DNA of 64,000 nt from Achatina immaculata (taxonomy: Eukaryota; Mollusca; Gastropoda; Stylommatophora; Achatinidae): positions 30,447,889 through 30,511,888 of the forward strand of contig CM019713.1 in NCBI GenBank assembly GCA_009760885.1, in the 5' to 3' direction. Shown here piece after piece: positions 40,233 to 52,539 of the stretch. The notes beneath the pieces are model-generated. The model saw only the letters and a list, made by a program, of their open reading frames with translations, made no database searches and was not told the origin of the DNA. Position 1 is the stretch's first letter, and each line of letters starts with the position of its first letter. The position numbers and the translations under genes are program-made.

Positions 40233-40497
40233 TAAGTGCTTTGCCATGCGAAGCGGATATTCTGTTTTCTGAGCTAGCTTTCCTCAGTTGCGTATCGGGT
40301 ACAAATAGTTTTGTGGTTTGACAGGGAAGAACTCATGACTATTCACATGACGCTTGCAGTGGGACATGAATTCGTGACCTAGTAGAGAAAGTTAGTGGCG
40401 GGACATAAACACAATCTTTCAGCAAAATTACGGGTAATCATTGACCTTCCTATTCGATCATTGTGGCATTCTTTTAAATGCTAAGTGTCTTTAGTCC

Positions 40498-40762
40498 CCC
40501 CCCCCCATCTCTTCCTCTCACTCTCTCTCTCTCTCTCTCAATCTCTCACTCATTCTCTCTCATTCTCTCTCTCACTCTCACTCTCTCCTCTCATTCTCTC
40601 TCTCACTCACTCTCTCACTCTCTCTCTCACTCTCTCATTCTCTCTCTCACTCACTCTCACTCTCTCCTCTCACTCTCACTTTCTCTCACTCTCTCATTCT
40701 CACTCTCTCTCTCTCTCTCTCACTCACTCACTCTTACTCTCACTCACTCACTCTTACTCTCA
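40498..40762. repeat. CT-rich microsatellite, left half
   Basis: C run, then mixed (CT)n, CTCACT and CATTCT repeats. Continues at 41655-41724 on the other side of a LINE. Confidence 0.9.
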
Positions 40763-41654
40763 TGTGCAATGTCTAACAAAACTCATCGCACAAAAAGTAT
40801 ACCAATTAGCTAAAATTAAGCACTTCATAGATCAAGACACTAGGAAGACATACTACATAGCTCATATACAAACACATTTAGACTACTGCTCACAGTTTGG
40901 GATGGTTGCTCAGTGTCAAATACAAAAAGGCTTTGCTCTCTCCAAAAGCGAGCAGTAAAGCTTATTAGTGACAAAGATCAAGCACAATCAACTAATCATC
41001 ACAAACGTATCAAAATACTACCTCGTAAGAACAGGTTCCTCTTCAACAAGGCCAAGTTAGTACATCAAATTCTTTCACGGCATGCCCCGCCTTATCTATG
41101 GAACCTGTTTAAATTTAGCCCAAAGTGCAGCCAACGCTTGAACAACATATGTCTTCCAAAACCTAGACTTGATCTTTACAAGAAAAGCTTTAGTTATTCT
41201 GCTGCTCATCTTTGGAATACCCTCCCATCCTATATAAAAAATATAAATTATACTCCTTCCTACAACTACAAGCTTTCCCAATATCTATTTGATGTCGACT
41301 ACATGCCTCCATGAATTATAAAACTTAAAAGTTATCTTAAGCTGCTCTTACAGACACCGAATACAATTAATTGTTTTCTGAATAGTCCCGAAAATTGTGT
41401 TTAGTAGATAGTCATTTATAATGTATGTAGTTACTTCTGTACTGAGTGAATGTTTAAGAGCGAAACGTAAATGTTATATTTTATTTTATGTCTCTCAGAT
41501 TCAATGTTAGTTATGTTTGTTACATGAACAGCATATTTGTAGAGTGTCTGGAATAGAGTGAAAGATGTATGATAAAGGGCAGAATGTCAGACGGGCCTGC
41601 GTGCCCAATTCTTAACCCTTTTGAAATAAAGATCAATCAATCAATCAATCAATC
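40763..41654 (+). mobile_element. CR1/L2-type LINE 3' end inserted in a CT microsatellite
   Basis: THLDYCSQFGMV, then with a shift LQKRAVKLISDKDQ, RKNRFLFNKAKLVHQILSRH, PPYLWNLFKF, PKPRLDLYKKSFSYSAAHLW and NTLPSYI: the C-terminal RT block of CR1/L2-like LINEs. A 3' UTR runs to an (ATCA)n tail at 41635-41654. The CTCACTCACTCTTACTCTCA microsatellite lies on both sides. Confidence 0.85.
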
Positions 41655-41724
41655 TCTCTCACTCACTCACTCTTACTCTCACTCTCACTCTCTCTCACTC
41701 ACTCACTCTCACTCTCTCACTCTG

Positions 41725-42560
41725 TGTATTGACACGGGGCTATTAGCTCCTACTCTCCCTCAGGCTATAAAGATTAAAAAGAAAACAACACATAAACCTC
41801 TGACGTAACTCTGACAACGATAGGGTGCTCTGGCAGCGCTTTACCTGGTTTGCGAGGCCAGTAACGAGCACGTGTCAGTAGGACACGCACGTTCTTGTGT
41901 GAGCACATTTCTACCTGTTGTACAGGTGTGTTCTGTTACTGCTTTATGCCATACTCTGTGATTCGGGGCATTCATGGTTTCCAGTGCTGAACAACGTGCA
42001 TTTTTTCTCACTGGTGGATTTATTTTGTTCGTGGGTTTGTGTGTTCATTTATACAAAGTGGCGTCATATCAAGAGTCGTGCTGCAGCACACATTTATTTA
42101 TCCTGCGAGAAAACGCCAGAAGTTCCCCTGTGTTGCATGTCCTCTACAGCTTGGACTACACTTGTGAAAGATTTCGTTTCTTGTTCTTGCATGCATTTTA
42201 CTTCTTCGCAGTGGCTTTACGTTTCTTTGTTCTCTTTTTCTTTCCGCATTGTCTTTTCACCGAGTTTACATTATCACAGGACAAGTCATTCGGGGGACTT
42301 GGCTTCACTGGTTCTACAGTCAAAGGCCGTTGAAAACTTGTCTTTTTTTTTACATGGATTATTTAGGAGAGTCTAGATTTGTTTTTAATTCAGCGTGAAA
42401 TTTGTAACACGTGATGCTGCAGGGGGTTGTCAGTTTCCGTGGTTTTCACATTCAAATACAGGTTATACTAATTGTAGAGACCAATGGCCATGTGGAATTC
42501 ATTTTATTTCATTATTTCTTGCGTCAGTTCCATAACTTCTGTCTCAGATTCACTCTATAA
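41725..42560. other. Intergenic sequence upstream of the SMYD-like gene
   Basis: No repeats recognised. A 119-codon frame at 41974-42333 begins with a hydrophobic segment but has no family resemblance and overlaps another open frame. It could contain untranslated 5' exon sequence of the SMYD-like gene; no evidence either way. Confidence 0.3.
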
Positions 42561-42562
42561 AG

Positions 42563-42785
42563 CAGTGTTTCCCAACGCGGGGCTTAGACCCCAAGGGGGG
42601 GGGGGCAATTAGAATATATTTATATTACACTTTTTTCAGATCTTAGTTACTGTTATACTGCCGGGGTGTGGGGGTGGGGGGGGGGGGGTGGGGTGAGTGT
42701 AGTTTGGGAGTGGGGGGAAGGGGGCATCAAGATCTTTGAGGCGTTGAGATGGGGCATGATTAAAAAAAAAGGTTGGGAAACATTG
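42563..42785. mobile_element. hAT-like MITE, 223 bp
   Basis: CAGTGTTTCCCAAC at the left, GTTGGGAAACATTG at the right. Flanks CTATAAAG and TTCTAAAG are an 8-bp duplication matching at six positions. Interior is G-rich, no coding. Confidence 0.8.
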
Positions 42786-43261
42786 TTCTAAAGTCGGGTA
42801 TAGTCTTCTACTATATATCCTAGAGTTTGGACCGTGCTTCAGTTGTATATTTGACTCAGTGTAAAGGAGTTAGTAGTTTGTAAGTGGCCAATTATTCACA
42901 ACCAAACATGGTTACTTGTACATGCATTTCCATACTTTTCCTCTAGCTCTAAAATCTGGCCATCGTTTACTCCCCAACTGACTCGGCGCCCCTAAATTTA
43001 AGTCAGTTTTCATTTAGCCTGGCTTCTCGCCACTTTTCAGCAGTCCTCTTAACTAACAGAAAAACCTTTCATAGATGATTTTTAACATCTCTGGAGCTCG
43101 CAATATAAACTTTGTGTGGTTTTATGATGGTCGGAAATATTAATTCGGTACCAGCAGCTCAGAGAAACGATGCGAAGTAGGTTTTAACATCCACCTGCTT
43201 CAAAAGACGAAAAAAAACTTGCTATACTCACAATATTTGTGAGAATATATTTGGATCTCAG

Positions 43262-44070
43262 TCAATCAGTCATTTGCATGTCCCTTGGGGAAATTTGCCT
43301 CCCTAGCAGCTCTCCTGTAGGCCTCTCGGTTGTGAGCAAGATGCCCTATTGCTGATCCGTCCATTCGGAGATCATCAACGATGTCTTGCAGCCATCTTTA
43401 CCTTGGTCTTCCTCTCTTTCTTTTCCCCATTATGTACCCGTCCAAGACTGTCTTCTCTAAATTCTCTTGACGTTTAATGTGTCCAAAATATTTAAGTTTT
43501 TCTCTGTTTAATCCTCCTTACTAGTCAACCTTCAAAATTAAGTTCTTGTAGTATGGATATATTTGTTATTTTTTGTGTCCATGATATTTGAAGAACCCTT
43601 CTGTAGCATTTACATTCAAAGGCATTTGCGTGTTTCTCAGCTGTTTTGTTAAGTGTCCAGGTCTCACAGGCATATATTGCGATGGGAAAGATACATGCCT
43701 TAAAAATCTTATTTTTGTAGTTCTGTCTGTTTCTGTCCACAGATTCTTTAGTTGTTTTATTTTTTTGAAGAGCGACAGATGTCCTCCTTTTAATTTCCCT
43801 ATTGTTATCTCCATTATTTGATAGTAATGATCCAAGATATTCAAAACTCTCCACCTCTTCCAAGTTTTCCTCATTGATATATATTTCAGCTGCCTTGTTT
43901 GTTTTGTCAGTTGTCATCAATTTAGTTTTCTTTGCATTAAGATAAAGGTTTTGCTCTTCACTGTTCTTACGGACTGACATAATTAGTTTTTCCCTTCCTT
44001 TTTGTGTTGTAGACAGTAATATTGTGTCATCAGCATATCTAATCTCTGGTATTTCATAACCTCTAATTTA
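43262..44070 (-). mobile_element. LINE family A copy ending about 100 bp before the SMYD-like ATG
   Basis: Minus strand: [55 protein letters not shown]. The 3' tail (TCAA/TCAG) is at 43262. Frameshifted and 5'-truncated near the YADD motif. Confidence 0.85.
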
Positions 44071-44168
44071 TTTAATATATGCATTTTATCCCAAGGGTTG
44101 TAGCCTCACAAACATGCGCGTATAAAGTAACAAAGTGAGAAAATTTTATCACAGACCAAAGTGACAGA

Positions 44169-44742
44169 ATGTCTCGTTCGGATCAGTTGGGTTTGGATAC
44201 AACTTCTCATGGTATGCTTGTGTGCAAGCCTCCTGATGATGATGTGGCTCAGTCTCTGGAAATTGATCTCCTCAAACAACTGGGATTTTCCGAAGACATT
44301 CTTCAAGTGTCGTGGAATCGTGGGGCTGGGGAAAGTCAGGAGAGGAAAAGCAACGAGAACAAACTGGACTTTCCAGAAGTATCATTGCTTGCAGATTCCA
44401 GTTTCGGGGTGGGTTTAAAACTGGAACAAGCAGTTACAAGTTTTGATGAAGATGATAAGCGCAATTCAATCACATCTAGAACTGAACAACCCACGGCGAC
44501 CAAAGACGCGAGAGAACTATACGATCGAGCTAAAGCATGCTATACGTCCGGAGATCCGTGTGACTGTATCATCCACATTGAAGAAGCGCTGAGGTTGAGT
44601 GAGTGCACTGTTGCCGATCATGTTCTACTGCGAACTTTACAGGCAAAGGTCTTCAACTCTATGAAGGATCACCTGGAAGCTCTGAGAACTGTGGCTAAAA
44701 TCAAGTCTTCTGATAGATCCATGGACCTTACTATGGAAGGAG
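44169..44742 (+). CDS. SMYD-like exon 1
   Basis: Starts MSRSDQLGLDTTSHGMLVCK. Contains a disordered acidic segment, then TPR-like helices (ARELYDRAKACYTSGDP; HIEEALRLSE; LLRTLQAKVFNSM). The frame is closed by TGA at 44136-44138, so 44169 is the first usable ATG. The sequence tttatcacag ending at 44154 resembles an acceptor, so an upstream untranslated exon is possible. Donor GGAG|gtaggt, phase 1. Confidence 0.85.
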
Positions 44743-47700
44743 GTAGGTAAATGAGGAAGAAAGTATTGGAATGATCAGCAGTAATGCCGTGTGGTGATTG
44801 GGTATGATTGTGTATGGTTGTGTCTATGTATGTATGAACTACAAGGTTCTTCTTCTTCTTTTTTTCTTTATGTATGAATCGCATGTTTTTATCTGTGTAT
44901 GGACGAATTTATCTTTCTTTTTGCTAAACGATTTTTAGATTAATTTCGCTGTGAACTAAAGCACCTCTTACAAATCGTGAGGAAATTTTGACGTGATTAT
45001 AAAGTTCTTCACAGATTGAAAAAAGTAATAATCACGTCTTAAAAATTCTGCTAGACAGAAACTTGAAAGTTGTGGCATGACGGGTGGGTGGGGGTGTGCT
45101 CGCGTCCACGCGTGTGCGTGTGTGCTTGCGTGCGTGAGTGTGTGTATCTGTGTGTGTGTGTGTGTGTGTGTAAAAAGCGCTGGTGATTCTATGAAGCGAG
45201 AAAGCTTAATGCGTTTTGTGGAATCACGAAACAAATTAATCACTAACATTTCAACGAAGGTACAACAATGAGTACTAACGAAATCCGACAAATGCTAAAA
45301 CATCTGTTGTAGGGATATACTAAGGACAAAGTGTACAGTTCATCAGTTGCTAATATTGAAACTTTGAAAGCATGGATAATGAATGTTTTAGTGACAGTAA
45401 CTAAAGAGATGTTGGAGAACACATGGCAAGAAATTTAACATCGCTTATACGTTCTCCGAGAAAGAAACAGAACACAAGTTGAAGTGCGCGAATAATGTAA
45501 GAAAATAAGAGTGTGAGCTTAGGTAAAAGTTTTCAAAAAGCGACCTGTACCTGGCATAGTTTTTGTGTAATAACTACCTGGACTTTATGCTCACTGCGTG
45601 TGTTTGTTTATTTGTTAAGGGACTGACAACGTGACTTTTGCTATCCAAAGCATGCGCCTTCTTTTGTCATACAGACCATGTGGCCTCTTTTGTCATACAG
45701 ACCATGTACCCTCTTTTGTCATACAGACAATGTGGCTTCTTTTGTCATACAGACCATGTGCCCTCTTTTGTCATACAGACCATGTGCCCTCTTTTGTCAT
45801 ACAGACCATGTGCCTTCTTTTGTCATACAGACCATGTGGCCTCTTTTGTCATACAGACCATGTGGCCTCTTTTGTCATACAGACCATGTGCCCTCTTTTG
45901 TCATACAGACCATGTACCCTCTTTTGTCATACAGACCATGTGCCCTCTTTTGTCATACAGACCATGTAGCCTCTTTTGCCATACAGACCATGTGGCTTCT
46001 TTTGTCGTACAGACCATGTACCCTCTTTTGTCATACAGACCATGTACCCTCTTTTGTCATACAGACCATGTACCCTCTTTTGTCATACAGACCATGTACC
46101 CTCTTTTGTCATACAGACCATGTACCCTCTTTTGTCATACAGACCATGTACCCTCTTTTGTCATACAGACCATGTACCCTCTTTTGTCATACAGACCATG
46201 TACCCTCTTTTGTCATACAGACCATGTACCCTCTTTTGTCATACAGACCATGTACCCTCTTGTGTCATACAGACAATGTGGCCTCTTTTGTCATACAGAC
46301 CATGTACCCTCTTTTGTCATACAGACCATGTGCCCTCTTTTGTCATACAGACCATGTGCCCTCTTTTGTCATACAGACCATGTACCCTCTTTTGTCATAC
46401 AGACCATGTGGCCTCTTTTGTCATACAGACCATGTGCCCTCTTTTGTCATACAGACCATGTGGCCTCTTTTGTCATACAGACCATGTACCCTCTTTTGTC
46501 ATACAGACCATGTACCCTCTTTTGTCATACAGACCATGTACCCTCTTTTGTTATACAGACCATGTACCCTCTTTGGCCAATCAGAGTGAGGTCGAGCATG
46601 AAGGAAGGGTGGGACACAACTACTAACATTTTTTTTTCTTTGTCGGACGCTGACTGTGTTTGGGGGGGGGGGGGAGGGCATTGTCACAGTACAAGAAGAC
46701 CTTCTTGTATTCTGGTGTGTTGCCCATTGCAGACAGACACTGTCGCCTTTAAGAGAGTTTCCTAACACAGGTGTGTCAGGTATAAATTTTGATAGCTTGC
46801 TTTACTGGATCAGGAGAATTACAGCAGGTCAGCAGCCTACGTCATCCATGGTATGTCAGATGATTATGACTGTACTATCCCTGGTCACTTTTTAAAATTT
46901 TGTAATAACCCTAGTTTTGGGGTCTGGCCATAGGCGCCCCAGTCACCCAGCGTAGAAATGGGTACCTGAGTCCTTCTAGAACTGTTTAAGAAAAGGCGAT
47001 CATCATCTTGTGCCGAGAGGTGAAAGATAATGTGGGCACTAACATCCCCTAGATGTCTCTATGGTATGATGGGACTATATTTACTTTTTTAAACAACTTT
47101 TAATGTCCCATTTACAGGCACACCCATTCCTGTACTTTATATAGTATCACTTTCGGCACTAGTTTATCTAAAGCGATGCACGGTGTTTCAGAAGCATCAC
47201 ACAGAGCAACATTTCTCAAGTCCCAGGGAGAGGATTATCAGAAAGAGACAACTACACACACACACAAAAAAACAGAACTCTGTACTAATAATGACTTTTT
47301 TTTTTATAAGAGAGTGTTTATGCGAATATTTCAGGGATAGCTCTGGAGAGAATGGGTCTTCTTTTCACTGCAGAACAGTGGCTGAAGAGGGTAATACTTG
47401 ACAGACAGGAGGAAAACGAGGAATGTCCATTGCTTCAGGCGGCCTTCAAGCTCTTTCAGGATGTCCGGAATAGACGGATTTATGGACCTCTCACGAAAGT
47501 AGAGCTTTTTATACTGCGCTTTCAGCTTTAATTGTTTTCAGAGATTTTTTTTTAAAATGTCATCATCTTTCAGTTTTCATAGATTTTAAAAATGTCATCA
47601 GCCTTTATTGTTTTCATAGATTTTTTAAATGTCATCAGCTTTTATTGTTTTCATAGATTTTAACAATGTCATCAGCTTTTATTGTTTTCATAGATTTTAA

Positions 47701-50700
47701 CAATGTCATCAGCTTTCACTGTTTTCATAGATTTCCTGAGCAGCGTGAAAACGTGAATGTTGGTAAATAATACCAAGAATAATAAGTAATAATAAAATCA
47801 GTCATTCAATCAATGAATCAGTCAATCAGTCGTAGTCGTTGTCGTCGTCGTAATCATCATCATTATCATCTTTGCCAAAACCGTCATCGGAGCATAAAGA
47901 AGAGACAAGAACACTTTAACGGACACATTTTTGAGCAGTGGTTCTTACTCTTAACCTTTTTTTTTAAATCATGGACCCACTTTTCGGCCTGATAGCCACA
48001 AGGAACCCTTCATTTAAAACACACATACAAAAACACACGCATGCGCATGCACGCACACCCACACAGATATATGATGCTAATTCTTTTTTTTTTAAATTGA
48101 GCCAACCCATTTGCTGGGCCGTGGACCCTCAGACATTTTTCCGTGGACCTCATGGGGGCTCATGACCCAAGGCCAAGATGTGCTGGTCTTGAGCCTCCCT
48201 TCCTCGTCTTTCTTTCGGACTGGAGTTCTCTGTGGAGGATTCGCCACTACGTTTTTTTCAGAGCCTGCTCTCTCTTCTTTCTTCTTCTGGAGTTATGTCC
48301 TTTCACCGTCTTGGTCTTCAATCATATGTTTGTCTTTACTTTCAATCCTTTGATTGTCTTGGTCTTCAATCATGTGTTTGTCTTCACCTTCAGTCCTTTG
48401 ATTGTGTTGGTTTTCAATCATGTGTTTGTCTTTACTTTCAATCCTTTGATTGTGTTGGTCTTCAGTCCTTTCATTGCTCTGGTCTTTAATCTTTTAATCG
48501 TCTTGGTCTTCAATCCCTTGGTTGTCTTGATCTTTAATGCTTTGATCTTGGTTTTCAGGCTGTTTATTTTTGTTGATAAACATACATAACACCAGCACTA
48601 AAATGTTGTTAAATGGTTGCTTCAGAGCGAAGTTGAATGATAAAGTTAGCTTTTTTTTTTTTTTCAAAACTCTTAACATTCATTGTTTTGCTAACACGAA
48701 GTTATTTTCAGTATTTGTTCTCGTATTTGACAATTGAAAGAGACTGACTATTTCATGATTACTGAACATATATTTTTTTTTTATCAGGGTATCCCTATCA
48801 CTATTTCTGGAAGCAAAAATGGCCGCGGATTGTTCGCAACGAAAGCCTTCACCAAGGGAGAAACCATCTTTTCAGAACTGCCTGAGTTTTTAGAACAGAG
48901 CCTGGCATCACAGAGCATCACTGCCTGCGCTAACTGCGGTCTTTCACTGGCCAGGCCCGAAGATGTTTTGGCCAAAGAGCAATCATTTCCGGCCGAACTG
49001 CAAAAAGCGGTGAAAAAGTTTTGGCCAAAACGGAGAACCATACCCTGCCAGGTGTGCGGTCGAGTGATGTACTGTAGCGAAGAGTGTCGAAGTGATGCTT
49101 GGCACGGGTATGTTGTTTTCATATTAACTCTTTGTCGCTTTGACTGTGTTTTATAACACGCCCGAAGTTGTTGCTTTGAACACAAAACTTGTGGGACCCG
49201 AAGCATGATCTCAAAAGAATGAATAAAGAAGTCTGAGACAAGAACCAAAGAACGCAGAAGAACTGGGGGTCACTTTGTGGCCATTCACGAGAAGAACTTA
49301 GAAAATGGTGTCTTGGTGAGGGGATAATATCGAGGCAAATATCAGTTCAGCGTATTTTGGAGCACACCTGCTTTGAAATAAGATAAGTTTTGTTTGTGTG
49401 CAGTAATTTAATACGAAAGGGGACATAACTCAAACATTTACACGTGTAAGAGTTTAGTAAAGGAAGGGGCATCACTAAAATAATTCTAAGTGTAATTTCT
49501 TTAGTGTGAAAAGGGCCTGAATGATTTTGTATAAGTAATTGTATGTTTGTGTGTGTGTGTGTGTGTGAGTGTGTGTGTGAGTGTGTGTGTGAGTGAGTGC
49601 GAGTGTGCGTGTGTGTGAGTGTTTGTGTGTGTGTGATAATTATAAATATAGGAGGTTTAGTTAACGAAGGGACATGACTGAAACAATTGTTTTTTGCAGT
49701 TTAGTGACAAAAGGGGCAGAACTGAAGCAATTTACAAATCGAACTCCTTGAAAGAGGAACATTGTTATTATTTCAGAGTCGCGTAATAACATGGTAAGAT
49801 GTGGCTAAGGAAAACTACAGGGCGTTCGCAAAGTCAGTGCGCAGTATCCCAGTATCGATTCCGGTATCGTAGTGGTATCTTAGTGGCTGCGATATTTAGG
49901 CACATCTACCTACGTAGGTTAGCGTACAAGTCTTATTACAAGTCTGCTGTTGTATAGCATTAAATGTATTCAGTCTGTCTTCTGCGTTTGTGTATTCAGT
50001 TGTTAAGCATCGTTTGGAGTAGCAGATATCAAAGTGTAGTTCTGCGCTCTGTAGAATGTACACTTTGTTATTTTGGAACCAACGAGGTGTTTGAGGCCGC
50101 CCTGCACATTGACTGCCGGGGGTAAGGTCCGCATCTCGTTACGGGTGGGCCCGGTTTGCAGTACCACCGGGTCACGGCCTGTTGTTTTCGTTGTCTCAAA
50201 AAAAAAAAAGCATAGTTTGGAGTGCACGACGAGTGAGTTGTTTAATTCAGTTTATTCACTTTGATTACTTCACTGGAGGAATGTATTCCTCTTGTTGAAT
50301 ACGTATTTCGAGAAGCAATACATACACAGTGGGACAGACAGCTCAGCAGAAAACACATTCATCCGAGATACATTATGCTAGTGTATTTCAGCTTATTCAC
50401 ACAGAGGGCAGTGGAACAAGTAGAAGACACTCTGTTTTATTCATCATCATCATCATCATTATCATCATCACCATGGTCATGTACCATCTCCATGGGAAAG
50501 TTGGCTAGAATTGACCTCCAGCTTAATCTCTTCTTGCTCTCAAAATACAGTCAGTCAGGTTGATTCCAGGACATCTGTTGACGCTTTCTGTCTACCTATT
50601 TCGTTGTCTTCTTTTTGCTTTTAAAATATAAATACCCCCTCCCCTAATACACACACACGCACAATTATTTTCAAATGATTTAAGATGTTTCATGTATATT

Positions 50701-51101
50701 CCTAGTTATCATCGAGTTATCTGCCCATCGTCAACAAATTCTGCGCTAGAGGTTCTGTACGATGTGAAGGAGTCTTTCCGTTCCGTACCTGCAGCCAACG
50801 GGTCCTCGTGGCAGGGATGGTGGAATGCTGAGTTCAGCCCAGTTCTCCTGGCCCGGATATGGGCCTCAATGCTGGTACAAGCAAAGCTAAGAGCGCAGGA
50901 TGAAGGTTGTCCGAGCGTGGACGACTGGTTGACGGTTTCTACTCAGTGTGAAAAGTACGGTCAAGACCTCCCTTGTTTTATCATCTGTTATTTTATCCAT
51001 AATATTTTTTAAATAGTACAAATAACCTTCCATTTGTGTAGTCATTTTAAATTCGGTTCATTACGTGTTCTTTTTTTTAAAAACCAAGACGTGATACTAG
51101 T

Positions 51102-51143
<42 letters not shown>

Positions 51144-52507
51144 ACACTCTCTCTCTCCTTCCATCTCTCTCTCCCTCTCTCTCTCTCGTATATACATATA
51201 TACAAACATACGTACATACATACATACAAGAACATATATAGATACAAGAACATACATACATACATGTCTTGTATACACATACACACATGTCTCGTATATA
51301 CATACACACATGTCGCGTACACAGACACATACACATGTTTGTCGCGGTGGTGTAGTGGTTAGTGAACTCACCTGTCGATCAGGTCCCTGGTTCGATTTCG
51401 CACTGGGGCAGGAATTACTTTCTGACTCACCGACACCGTCACCCAGCCTGGAGAAATAGGGACCTGGAGTGTGTCCAGGAAAACAAAGGCAGCGAAGACA
51501 GTTCCTGGCATCCCTACCTGGAGTTTGCCTAGGAAAACAAAGGCAGCGAGGACAGTTGCTGGCATCCCTACCTGGAGTTTGCCTAGGAAAACAAAGGCAG
51601 CGAGGACAGTTGCTGGCATCCCTACCTGGAGTTTGCCTAGGAAAACAAAGGCAGCGAGGACAGTTGCTGGCATCCCTACCTGGAGTTTGCCTAGGAAAAC
51701 AAAGGCAGCGAGGACAGTTGCTGGCATCCCTACCTGGAGTTTGCCTAGGAAAACAAAGGCAGCGAGGACAGTTGCTGGCATCCCTACCTGGAGTTTGCCT
51801 AGGAAAACAAAGGCAGCGAGGACAGTTGCTGGCATCCCTACCTGGAGTTTGCCTAGGAAAACAAAAGCAGCGAGGACAGTTGCTGGCATCCCTACCTGGA
51901 GTTTGCCTAGGAAAACAAAGGCAGCGAGGACAGTTGCTGGCATCCCTACCTGGAGTTTGCCTAGGAAAACAAAGGCAGCGAGGACAGTTGCTGGCATCCC
52001 TACCTGGAGTTTGCCTAGGAAAACAAAGGCAGCGAGGACAGTTGCTGGCATCCCTACCTGGAGTTTGCCTAGGAAAACAAAGGCAGCGAGGACAGTTGCT
52101 GGCATCCCTACCTGGAGTTTGCCTAGGAAAACAAAGGTAGGGAGGACAGTTGCTGGCATCCCTACCTCAAACACTGTAGTGGCCTGGAAATGTGAAGTTT
52201 CTAACACTTCACACGCCCCCACGGTATGCAGATGCTGTGGGGCTAATATACAATTATTATATAAAATTTCAAAGACTGGAATAAGCCATATAAAAGCTAA
52301 CTACTATTACTACCACTACTACTACTACCACTGCTGCCGCTGCTGTAGCTGCTACTACTACTACTGCTGCCACTACTACTACTACTACTGCTACTGCTGC
52401 TGTAGCTGCTACTACTACTACTACTGCTGCTGCTACTACTGCTACTACTACTACAACTACTGCTGCTATTGCTGTAGCTACTACTACTAATGCTGCTACT
52501 GCTACTG

Positions 52508-52539
<32 letters not shown>

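Noticed and set aside
40478..40958. Ser/Leu-rich frames of 111-157 codons
   Set aside because: CT microsatellite translation running into a LINE fragment.
41918..42376. Overlapping frames of 152 and 119 codons, one with a hydrophobic N-terminal segment
   Set aside because: No family resemblance, two overlapping frames, no splice continuity to either gene. At most untranslated sequence.
45631..46765. Frames of up to 375 codons with CHTDHVPSFVIQTM repeats
   Set aside because: All three forward frames of the 26-bp satellite are open at once, which is incompatible with selection on one protein.
51341..51405. Functional tRNA gene
   Set aside because: Box A and B are present but the acceptor stem does not pair and the sequence continues into a SINE body.
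51368..52490. Frames of 223-339 codons on both strands over the 54-bp array
   Set aside because: Period divisible by three; open on both strands; intronic.
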